From Nanobdellota archaeon (GTDB lineage Archaea > Nanobdellota > Nanobdellia > Pacearchaeales > GW2011-AR1): a stretch of DNA of 7,635 nucleotides. This document shows positions 1 through 4,880 of the stretch, in pieces. The position numbers and the translations under genes are program-made. The first letter of the stretch is position 1. Every line of letters starts with the position of its first letter. The stretch covers positions 1 to 7,635 of the forward strand of contig JAGVIM010000089.1 of NCBI GenBank assembly GCA_020056045.1, written 5' to 3'. The notes under the pieces are model-generated. The model made no database searches, was not told where the DNA came from, and saw nothing but the letters and a program-made list of their open reading frames with translations.

Positions 1-4
1 AGTA

Positions 5-12
5 TATTTAAA
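5..12 (-). promoter_or_regulatory. Possible archaeal TATA box for a gene left of the window
   Basis: Read on the minus strand this is TTTAAATA, a good match to the archaeal box A. It would start transcription roughly 25 nt further left, outside the window, so it most likely serves a leftward gene that is not included. The start site and that gene cannot be seen, so this rests on motif resemblance in an AT-rich background. Confidence 0.3.
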
Positions 13-32
13 CCTGCCGATTAATAATTTTT

Positions 33-74
33 AATAAAAATTGAAGAATGTTAAGTTTGACTCTGGACTTAACA
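33..74 (-). terminator. Hairpin plus T-rich tract after thpR
   Basis: On the minus strand, 39 nt after the thpR stop codon, there is a perfect 8-bp inverted repeat (TGTTAAGT at 49-56 and ACTTAACA at 67-74, 10-nt loop). A T-rich stretch containing T5 (36-40) follows directly. That order resembles an intrinsic terminator for the three-gene leftward operon. Archaeal termination mainly needs the T-rich tract, so the hairpin may instead protect the 3' end or be a protein binding site. Confidence 0.45.
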
Positions 75-112
75 GATACCATAAGCTTATAAATCCCAGA
101 TTACTTTCTTAA

Positions 113-661
113 TTATATTTTTTCTTTAACAAAATTGTATTCTTCTAAGTTTTCATAAATAGGACCGTTTTCAAGAAGTTCTGATTTTTTAAATGAAAAA
201 GAACCAATCTTAAATTTCATATTTTTTGGTTTTATACTCTTTAAATACTCAAATAATTCTTTTTTAGCCCCAACAGATTTAACTCTTGCAATAGTAATAT
301 GACACATAAATCTTTCTTCAACACTAAATAAACTCTTGAGCTTTTCATCAATTTGCTTTTGTAAATCAAAAATACCCTTACCATTTAATTTAATCCAAAT
401 AATGCGAACAACTTTTTTGTTAAAAACTCCAACTTCTCCCAATCCTACATTAAAATTTTCAAATTTTACTTGCTGTAACCTTTTTTTAACTTCTTCTATT
501 TTTCCCTCATCAATCTCTCCAAAAAACTTTAAAGTCAAATGTAAATTATCTCTTTCAGTAAATTTACCATTAAAAAGAACTTTTTTCTTTAATTTATTTT
601 GAATATTCTCAATTTCAGTTACAGCTTCAAGAGGCAAATCAAGTGCAATAAAACATCTCAT
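113..661 (-). CDS. thpR: RNA 2',3'-cyclic phosphodiesterase (2'-5' RNA ligase family)
   Basis: The 182-residue protein belongs to the 2H phosphoesterase superfamily. Both hallmark motifs are intact: HLTL at residues 41-44 and HITI at 121-124. The two histidines form the active site that hydrolyses RNA 2',3'-cyclic phosphates to 2'-phosphates; family members can also join tRNA halves through 2'-5' bonds in vitro. The start MRCFIAL and the length are typical of ThpR, as is the GExxxG-like stretch after the first motif. It is the last gene of a leftward operon, and its ATG overlaps the stop of the upstream phosphatase gene by 4 bp (ATGA), so translational coupling is likely; no strong ribosome binding site lies just before the start. 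It is presumably a soluble cytoplasmic protein. The physiological substrate is not established for the family. Confidence 0.93.
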   Translation of the reverse strand: MRCFIALDLPLEAVTEIENIQNKLKKKVLFNGKFTERDNLHLTLKFFGEIDEGKIEEVKKRLQQVKFENFNVGLGEVGVFNKKVVRIIWIKLNGKGIFDLQKQIDEKLKSLFSVEERFMCHITIARVKSVGAKKELFEYLKSIKPKNMKFKIGSFSFKKSELLENGPIYENLEEYNFVKEKI

Positions 662-1074
662 TCTATCTCTTTCAAAAACTCCAAAATTAATTTTTTAATT
701 TTTTCTTTAGTTTTAAGATGAAATTTATAACTAGTACCACGGGGATCCTTTATATTCCAAAAAATTATTTTACCATTATCAATTAAATAATCAGGCCATG
801 TTTCTTTTTCAGCCATAACAATTATTTTATTATAATTAGGTAAATGATTTTGAGTTAATTGTTTTCTAAAATTATTAGCCAGATTAACCCCTTCCTTGTT
901 CATAACATCAATAACAAATCTTGCTTTTTCATTCTCACAAATTTTTTGTCCTTGTTTTTCTCCTACAACAGTTCCAACACTACTCGATCTATGTTTTTTT
1001 GAATACTTATTAAATAATGCTTCAGCCATCTGGCTCCTCCCAACATTTCCCTTACAAATAAAAAGTATTTTCAT
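658..1074 (-). CDS. Low-molecular-weight protein tyrosine phosphatase family protein
   Basis: The 138-residue protein carries the C-x5-R-S phosphate-binding loop at its N-terminus (C7 to R13-S14, CKGNVGRS), where Cys is the nucleophile and Arg binds the phosphate. Asp110-Pro111 near the C-terminus fits the general-acid Asp-Pro of the family. The fold is shared with thioredoxin-linked arsenate reductases, and the loop plus the following QMAEAL look ArsC-like. However, the only other cysteine is C46, so the redox cysteine pair of that ArsC class is absent, which favours a phosphatase. A GGAG motif lies 10 nt ahead of the start, on the minus strand at 1085-1088. Its 3' end overlaps thpR by 4 bp. 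Substrate unknown: a phosphotyrosine protein or a small phosphorylated molecule are both possible. Confidence 0.82.
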   Translation of the reverse strand: MKILFICKGNVGRSQMAEALFNKYSKKHRSSSVGTVVGEKQGQKICENEKARFVIDVMNKEGVNLANNFRKQLTQNHLPNYNKIIVMAEKETWPDYLIDNGKIIFWNIKDPRGTSYKFHLKTKEKIKKLILEFLKEIE

Positions 1075-1094
1075 CTTATTTTTTCTCCAAGGCC

Positions 1095-1115
1095 TTCAAA
1101 AATTTTATTTTTGAA
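1095..1115. repeat. Perfect 9-bp inverted repeat, 3-nt spacer
   Basis: The arms are TTCAAAAAT (1095-1103) and ATTTTTGAA (1107-1115), separated by TTT. It lies between the arginase-family and phosphatase genes, about 20 nt ahead of the latter's start on the minus strand, just beyond its GGAG motif. In the transcript it would form an A/U-rich hairpin. The role is unknown: it could affect translation of the phosphatase, RNA processing or partial termination. Confidence 0.6.
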
Positions 1116-1117
1116 TG

Positions 1118-1142
1118 GACTAGAAAATTTATTTTCTAGGTC
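1118..1142. repeat. Second palindrome: 9-bp arms, 2-nt spacer
   Basis: CTAGAAAAT (1120-1128) and ATTTTCTAG (1131-1139) are perfect complements. If one G (1139) is bulged, the outer GAC (1118-1120) and GTC (1140-1142) also pair. It is only 4 nt from the preceding palindrome, so the 83-nt spacer between the two genes holds two hairpins in tandem. No protein-binding family is recognised from the sequence. Confidence 0.6.
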
Positions 1143-1157
1143 TTTTTCTAAAAGAGC

Positions 1158-1949
1158 TTATATCATCTCACTCAATATTTTAGCCCCTAATCTAACAGTC
1201 ATACCTCTAAAATCTTTATCAGGATTTATCTCCACAATATCTGCTCCACAAAAATTATCTAACAACATTAATCTTTTAACAAAATAAATTAAATCTCTAC
1301 TGCTCATTCCACCTGGCTCTATTTCAGAAACTCCCGGAGCAAATGCAGGATCAACACAATTAAGATCAACACTAAGATAAAACCCTGTTGAATTTCTAGC
1401 CCTTTCCATAATTAAATCACAAACCCCTTCTAAATCTTCTTGCAATAATTCCATTTTTATAACTGTTATTTTATTCTCTTTTAAAAAACTCATTTCTTCT
1501 TCTAAAATACTTCTAGAAGAAATAACAACCAAATTATCAGGATCATAACCTGTTTCAATTAATTTTCTTAACCAATCTCTATTCTTTGCCTCTTTTCCAG
1601 GAATTTTACAATCAACATGAGCATCAAAAACAACTAAAAAGGGTTTTTCCTGAACTTTATTAAATGATCTTAAAATAGAATAACTAATACTATGATCCCC
1701 ACCTATAAAAAAGGCCTTTGAATGTTTTTCAAAAATTTCCTTACAATTTTCATAAATTAACCAATTTGCCTCTTCAATATTTTCAAGATTTACATGAATT
1801 TCTTCTAAATTTAATTTATCAAATTCTATTTTCTTATCTTTTTCACTATATTCAATAAATCTGAGTTGTTTAAGAATCTCTACAGGAGCTTTTTCACAAC
1901 CTTTACTGATTCCATCTGAATTAATTAATCTCACCCTTATTATTTGCAT
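1158..1949 (-). CDS. Arginase/agmatinase-family (ureohydrolase) protein with altered metal site
   Basis: The 263-residue protein shows the ureohydrolase motifs in order: GGDHS (H86), DAHVD (D109, H111, D113), SVDLNCVDPAFAPG (D195, N197, D200) and EINP (E240). In arginase and agmatinase these histidine and aspartate residues hold the two Mn ions that activate water for attack on a guanidino or similar carbon. The usual S-x-D-x-D is S-V-D-L-N here, so one ligand of the second metal is Asn. The protein is also shorter than most agmatinases (about 290-310 residues). Candidate substrates are agmatine, arginine, formiminoglutamate or another guanidino compound; no polyamine or arginine gene lies nearby to decide. 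AGGAG (1955-1959, minus) sits 5 nt before the chosen ATG. The gene heads a leftward cluster with the phosphatase and thpR, although an 83-nt palindromic spacer follows it. Confidence 0.85.
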   Translation of the reverse strand: MQIIRVRLINSDGISKGCEKAPVEILKQLRFIEYSEKDKKIEFDKLNLEEIHVNLENIEEANWLIYENCKEIFEKHSKAFFIGGDHSISYSILRSFNKVQEKPFLVVFDAHVDCKIPGKEAKNRDWLRKLIETGYDPDNLVVISSRSILEEEMSFLKENKITVIKMELLQEDLEGVCDLIMERARNSTGFYLSVDLNCVDPAFAPGVSEIEPGGMSSRDLIYFVKRLMLLDNFCGADIVEINPDKDFRGMTVRLGAKILSEMI

Positions 1950-1954
1950 ATGAA

Positions 1955-1959
1955 CTCCT
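1955..1959 (-). promoter_or_regulatory. Ribosome binding site of the arginase-family gene
   Basis: On the minus strand AGGAG ends 5 nt before the ATG at 1949. It supports this start codon and shows that the gene is translated from a leadered transcript, unlike some neighbours. Confidence 0.6.
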
Positions 1960-1960
1960 A

Positions 1961-2013
1961 CTGCAAAGCAGCATTTATTGAATCTTCTACATAATCAATG
2001 CAGAATCTACTGC
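1961..2013 (-). promoter_or_regulatory. Repeat-rich 5' leader of the arginase-family gene
   Basis: The region ahead of the ribosome binding site holds several small inverted repeats. CTGC/GCAG with a 3-nt loop lies at 1961-1971, and GCAG/CTGC with a 6-nt loop at 2000-2013. Between them, ATTGA (1977-1981) pairs with TCAAT (1995-1999); alternatively GCATT (1971-1975) pairs with AATGC (1997-2001). CTACTGC also occurs as a direct repeat at 1958-1964 and 2007-2013. In RNA this could fold as three consecutive stems, the last one touching the AGGAG. It may be a structured leader or an operator with repeated half-sites. Stems are short, so this is tentative. Confidence 0.35.
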
Positions 2014-2050
2014 CTTAAATTTATTCAACTCATTTTTACTACCCCAAACC

Positions 2051-2060
2051 TATTTATATA
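2051..2060. promoter_or_regulatory. TATA element readable in both directions, divergent promoter
   Basis: On the plus strand TTTATATA (2053-2060) matches the archaeal TATA box and would start transcription near 2082, leaving a leader of under 30 nt with a strong ribosome binding site before the DUF378 gene. On the minus strand the same bases read TATATAAATA, preceded by an A-rich BRE-like stretch. That would start near 2030, giving an approximately 80-nt leader for the arginase-family gene that includes all the small hairpins. A second minus-strand candidate is the AAATTTAA-like stretch around 2014-2023, closer to the gene. Confidence 0.5.
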
Positions 2061-2099
2061 GCTTTTTCCTTATAAATTAGTCTTTTCTTATTAATGAAA

Positions 2100-2105
2100 G
2101 GAGGT
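2100..2105 (+). promoter_or_regulatory. Strong ribosome binding site of the DUF378 gene
   Basis: GGAGGT within AAAGGAGGTT lies 4 nt before the ATG at 2110. It is nearly fully complementary to the 16S 3' end and fixes the start. The gene at 6313 has the same motif at the same spacing. Confidence 0.85.
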
Positions 2106-2109
2106 TAAA

Positions 2110-2319
2110 ATGAAAAAAAGTATTTTAGATTGGATTGCATTAATCCTGGTAATTGTTGGTGCAGTAAACTGGGGGTTGGTTGGAATCGGAAGTCTTATGA
2201 AATCAAACCTTAATGTAGTAAACATACTATTGGGTTCAATACCTTCATTAGAAAACATCGTTTACATATTAGTTGGATTAGCAGGATTATATACAATTTA
2301 TTATCTTGTTAAAGACTAA
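2110..2319 (+). CDS. DUF378 family small membrane protein
   Basis: This 69-residue protein has two predicted transmembrane helices, about residues 6-27 and 48-66. It shows the conserved DUF378 features: an Asn-Trp-Gly motif inside the first helix (VGAVNWGLVGI, 17-27) and the small-residue-rich YILVGLAGLY (52-61) in the second. The N-terminus MKKS and the C-terminal KD are the only charged ends, so the protein is a short membrane hairpin. DUF378 proteins (YuzA-like in bacteria) have no established function. The gene is monocistronic: it has its own TATA box, an excellent ribosome binding site and a T-rich terminator, which together suggest strong expression. It faces away from the arginase-family gene and towards the M16 peptidase gene. 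Confidence 0.88.
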   Translation: MKKSILDWIALILVIVGAVNWGLVGIGSLMKSNLNVVNILLGSIPSLENIVYILVGLAGLYTIYYLVKD

Positions 2320-2329
2320 TCATTTTAAA

Positions 2330-2345
2330 TTTTTTTTTGTTTTTT
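2330..2345 (+). terminator. T-rich terminator of the DUF378 gene
   Basis: Eleven nt after the stop codon the plus strand has nine T, one G and six T. Archaeal RNA polymerase stops at such tracts without a hairpin. It occupies most of the 37-nt gap to the converging M16 peptidase gene. The minus strand here is A-rich, so no equally good stop for the peptidase operon is visible. Confidence 0.7.
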
Positions 2346-2356
2346 ATTAAATATAA

Positions 2357-3553
2357 TTAATTTGGAACAAGTGCAACAAAACTATATCCTTTTAATTTGC
2401 TTAATTCTTGAACCTCTTTTAATTTGACTTTTGAAATATTTTCTTCATAATTATAATAATTTTCAGCATTTCCCCCTATTTCTTCAGATAATAAATCAAT
2501 CATTGTTGAATCACATTTCTCTTTACTAATTTGTTTTAATCCTATCAATGTTTCCTTTGCCTCATCAAAATCTTTTTGTTTTAATTCCCCTAATTTTTTA
2601 ATTTCTTTTAAAACAATTTCCCTTACAGCCTTAATTTTTTCCTTAACAGTACCAGTATAAATAATCTCATAGGAATAATCCTTAGATTGTTCTAAATGAC
2701 TTTTAATTGCATAACATAATCCTCTTTTTTCCCTAACTTCCTGAAATAATCTAGAACTCATACCATTTCCCAAAATTGAATCAAAAATTTCAGCAGCATA
2801 TCTATTTTTATCATTTAATTTAGGCATATGAAAGCCAATAACCTCATGTGCCTGATCTATACCTTTTCTTTTTTCAACTAAACTTCCATTTTTTGGAAGA
2901 ATTTTAAGATTTTTTATAGACTTGTTAATTCTGGGAAATTTTTCAGCTTCATTTAAAACCTGTTCCCATTCACAATCCCCAACAACACAAAAAACCATAT
3001 TATTTGTAGAATAAATAGAATTAAATAATTCAACAACTCTTTCCCTAGATAAACCTGCAACAGTTTTTAAATTTCCCGCAATAGACATATTAAATGGCGT
3101 TTTGTATAACCTGTCCTTTATCATCTCAAGCACATAACTGCTCGGATTATCATGATACATTTTTATTTCTTCAAGAATTACCTTTCTCTCTCTTTCCAAT
3201 GCTTCTTTTTCAAATAAAGGATTTAATACTAAATCCCTGCTTATATCTGCACCTAGTTCAAAATGTTTACTAGGTAATTTATTCCAAAAACAAGTTATTT
3301 CCTCCCCTGTAAATGCATTCAATATCCCACCCTTACCCTCTATCTCCTTAGGTATATCAACAACACTTCTATTCTTTGTTCCCTTAAACACAAGATGTTC
3401 AATAAAATGACTTATTCCCTTAATTTTCTCAGTTTCATACTGTGCCCCAAATTTAACAGAAGTTGAAACTGCAATAACAGGTATTGATCTTTTTTCAAAT
3501 ATAACAGTAATTCCATTATCAAGTTTTTTACGATAAAAATCAATATCTTTCAT
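2357..3553 (-). CDS. M16 family (pitrilysin-type) zinc metallopeptidase
   Basis: The 398-residue protein has the inverted zinc motif HFIEH (H49, E52, H53). The third metal ligand is probably E129 in the ILEEI segment, at the usual 76-residue distance from H53. The N-terminal M16 domain covers about residues 8-155. The inactive-type C-terminal M16 domain (about 165-345) contains GNGMSSRLFQEVREKRGLCY (262-281) with the conserved Arg and Tyr that help bind substrate. The length fits the processing-peptidase type (about 400-430), which acts as a two-subunit chamber that degrades or trims short peptides. No signal peptide is seen, so it is likely cytoplasmic. It follows the amidotransferase gene by 22 nt and appears to be the last gene of that leftward operon; the ribosome binding site is weak (GAGA). 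M16 enzymes are common in bacteria and less so in archaea, so acquisition from bacteria is possible. Confidence 0.9.
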   Translation of the reverse strand: MKDIDFYRKKLDNGITVIFEKRSIPVIAVSTSVKFGAQYETEKIKGISHFIEHLVFKGTKNRSVVDIPKEIEGKGGILNAFTGEEITCFWNKLPSKHFELGADISRDLVLNPLFEKEALERERKVILEEIKMYHDNPSSYVLEMIKDRLYKTPFNMSIAGNLKTVAGLSRERVVELFNSIYSTNNMVFCVVGDCEWEQVLNEAEKFPRINKSIKNLKILPKNGSLVEKRKGIDQAHEVIGFHMPKLNDKNRYAAEIFDSILGNGMSSRLFQEVREKRGLCYAIKSHLEQSKDYSYEIIYTGTVKEKIKAVREIVLKEIKKLGELKQKDFDEAKETLIGLKQISKEKCDSTMIDLLSEEIGGNAENYYNYEENISKVKLKEVQELSKLKGYSFVALVPN

Positions 3554-3575
3554 TTTTCTCTTTTTAATATTTATA

Positions 3576-4118
3576 TTAAGATAAACAAAATTCCTCTATT
3601 AAACCTTTCTGCCTTACTTCTGGATGAAACAAAACCCCATAAATATTCTTCTCATTATGTTTTATAGCTTGGCTAAACTCTTTTCCACAAAAAACTTCAA
3701 AATATTTTATTTTACTAAAATCAACATAATTATTATGTAAATGATAAACTTCACATTTTCCTAAAAGTCCCAAAAAGTTTTTATCAAAATATTCAGAATA
3801 AAAACCAATTTCACTCATTTTTCTTATCTTTCCCCCAAATACCAATCCAATTATTTGCATCCCCCCACAAATCCCAAGAACCGGCTTCTCAATATCTTTT
3901 ATCCAAGAAAACTTTTTTATATTTTTAATAAACTCATTATCAAAAAGGCTAGTTCCACAAATAACAATCTTATTACATTTGTCTAAATCCTTTTTATCAA
4001 CCTCTTTATAGTACTTAACAAAATATTTTATTTCATTTTTTTCTAGAATATCACAAATAGGTTTAACAAATTCATAATAATGTAACTTCTCTTTACAAAT
4101 ATTAATAACAAGGATCAT
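3576..4118 (-). CDS. Stand-alone class I glutamine amidotransferase, partner of Dph6?
   Basis: The 180-residue protein has a complete class I glutaminase triad: nucleophile C84 in GICGGMQ (82-88), with H165 and E167 in LFHPE (163-167). Such domains release ammonia from glutamine for a partner synthetase. The length is near that of the archaeal GMP synthase glutaminase subunit (about 188), the closest relative I can name. The GMP-synthase HxD motif, however, is replaced by H128-N-N in HLHNNYV. Its ATG overlaps the dph6 stop by 4 bp (ATGA), and a good GAGGTG ribosome binding site (4124-4129) precedes it. Dph6 is an ATP-pyrophosphatase that needs ammonia, so the pair mimics the two-subunit layout of archaeal GMP synthase. 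Alternatives are a true GuaA glutaminase subunit working with a distant GuaAb, or an unrelated glutaminase. Confidence 0.8.
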   Translation of the reverse strand: MILVINICKEKLHYYEFVKPICDILEKNEIKYFVKYYKEVDKKDLDKCNKIVICGTSLFDNEFIKNIKKFSWIKDIEKPVLGICGGMQIIGLVFGGKIRKMSEIGFYSEYFDKNFLGLLGKCEVYHLHNNYVDFSKIKYFEVFCGKEFSQAIKHNEKNIYGVLFHPEVRQKGLIEEFCLS

Positions 4119-4786
4119 ACTTTCACCTCTTTCTTAAACATCAAAAATTCTTCAGAAAATTTTTGTGGCTTAAAAATTCCCTCCAAAGAATTTTTAAACA
4201 ATGGACAATTAACAACAAATGTTTCAGCCTCTCCACCTTCAAAAGCTAAATGAAATCTATATTTCTTACTTAATTGGATAAGTTCTTCTAAATTTTTATT
4301 ATCAATTTCCTTTCCAACCCAATTTTTATCTAATCCATCTGCTGCAACTGAAACTAAAATTACCTTAAATTTATTTTTTAACAGATCTTTCCAATGTTCT
4401 TCTGCATTTTTCTGCCAAAGAGGATTAAAACATTCTAACTTTAACTTATTACAAATCTTTTGAACTCTTGAAGCCTGATAAACACTTTCAATAGCTCCTG
4501 TCACAACACCTTCAATCTCATATCTTTTAATTGCCAGTTTGATTGCCGTTTCTAAATCTACAAGCTCATGCTCTTTTTCTCCCCTAGTCTTAACAATAAT
4601 TAAAGGAATCCTCATTTCTTTTGCCTGTAAAAAAACTTTTTCAATAAAAGGAGTATGAAACATATAACTATCCCTATTTTCAGAAACAATACTAATTAAA
4701 CAACAAATCTCGTGGCCCTCTTGCTTAGCTAAGTAAGAGGCATAACATGAATCTTTCCCTCCAGAAAATAAAATACCTAATTTCAT
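4115..4786 (-). CDS. dph6: Diphthine--ammonia ligase (diphthamide synthetase)
   Basis: The 223-residue protein is an ATP-pyrophosphatase-fold enzyme. The PP-loop SGGKDS is at residues 8-13. The Dph6 signatures GAIES-x2-Q-x2-R (97-107), NPLW (121-124) and EGGEAET (183-189) are all present, which separates it from GMP synthase and NAD synthetase. It carries out the last step of diphthamide synthesis: ATP-driven amidation of diphthine on a histidine of elongation factor 2, releasing AMP and PPi. The length fits archaeal single-domain Dph6; the YjgF-like domains of the yeast protein are missing. It is the first gene of the operon with the amidotransferase and the M16 peptidase. There is no ribosome binding site before the ATG, but TTTATAA lies about 26 nt upstream, so the transcript is probably leaderless. 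Confidence 0.93.
   Translation of the reverse strand: MKLGILFSGGKDSCYASYLAKQEGHEICCLISIVSENRDSYMFHTPFIEKVFLQAKEMRIPLIIVKTRGEKEHELVDLETAIKLAIKRYEIEGVVTGAIESVYQASRVQKICNKLKLECFNPLWQKNAEEHWKDLLKNKFKVILVSVAADGLDKNWVGKEIDNKNLEELIQLSKKYRFHLAFEGGEAETFVVNCPLFKNSLEGIFKPQKFSEEFLMFKKEVKV
4124..4129 (-). promoter_or_regulatory. Ribosome binding site of the amidotransferase gene
   Basis: On the minus strand GAGGTG, inside the last codons of dph6, lies 5 nt before the ATG at 4118. It allows independent initiation as well as coupling through the ATGA overlap. Confidence 0.65.
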
Positions 4787-4808
4787 ATACTAACAATCAA
4801 TATTTAAA

Positions 4809-4815
4809 TTATAAA
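4809..4815 (-). promoter_or_regulatory. Probable TATA box of dph6 (leaderless)
   Basis: On the minus strand TTTATAA is centred about 26 nt before the dph6 ATG, the distance expected between TATA box and start site in archaea. With no Shine-Dalgarno motif before this ATG, a leaderless mRNA fits. A second box-like TTTAAATA (4801-4808) is closer and would start inside the gene. The 94-bp gap is shared with the divergent GTPase gene. Confidence 0.45.
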
Positions 4816-4863
4816 GTTATGGTAAACCAACAAGTTTTAAAAAACAAACAAACTATAAATAAT

Positions 4864-4868
4864 AGGAG
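4864..4868 (+). promoter_or_regulatory. Ribosome binding site of the TGS GTPase gene
   Basis: AGGAG ends 12 nt before the ATG at 4881, a somewhat long spacing. The TATA candidates for this gene are TTTTAAAA (about 4845-4852) and TATAAATA (4855-4862); only the first would leave the AGGAG near the start of the transcript, and neither is clear. Confidence 0.4.
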
Positions 4869-4880
4869 AATAAAAATAAA

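Noticed and set aside
48..92. 14-codon ATG frame on the plus strand near the left end
   Set aside because: Too short, no ribosome binding site, and it runs across the hairpin region; nothing marks it as translated.
1..112. tRNA or box C/D RNA gene at the left end
   Set aside because: I looked for a T-arm GGTTCRA-type motif, acceptor pairing and RTGATGA/CTGA boxes and found none.
336..602. 88-codon open frame on the plus strand
   Set aside because: It lies wholly inside thpR on the opposite strand, has no ribosome binding site or promoter, and its translation (Phe-, Leu- and Ser-rich) is typical of a shadow of a Lys-rich gene.
658..1074. Arsenate reductase (ArsC)
   Set aside because: The P-loop region resembles ArsC, but only C7 and C46 are present, so the extra redox cysteines of the thioredoxin-linked enzyme are missing, and no ars genes are nearby.
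896..1114. 72-codon open frame on the plus strand
   Set aside because: It is antisense to the phosphatase gene, which has a complete conserved active-site motif. The hydrophobic translation is a reading shadow.
1950..2030. A guanidine-type riboswitch ahead of the arginase-family gene
   Set aside because: The idea is tempting because some ureohydrolases act on guanidine, but the small hairpin loops (TTT-like and six-base) do not carry the ACGR loops of the paired-hairpin guanidine class, and I see no other known class.
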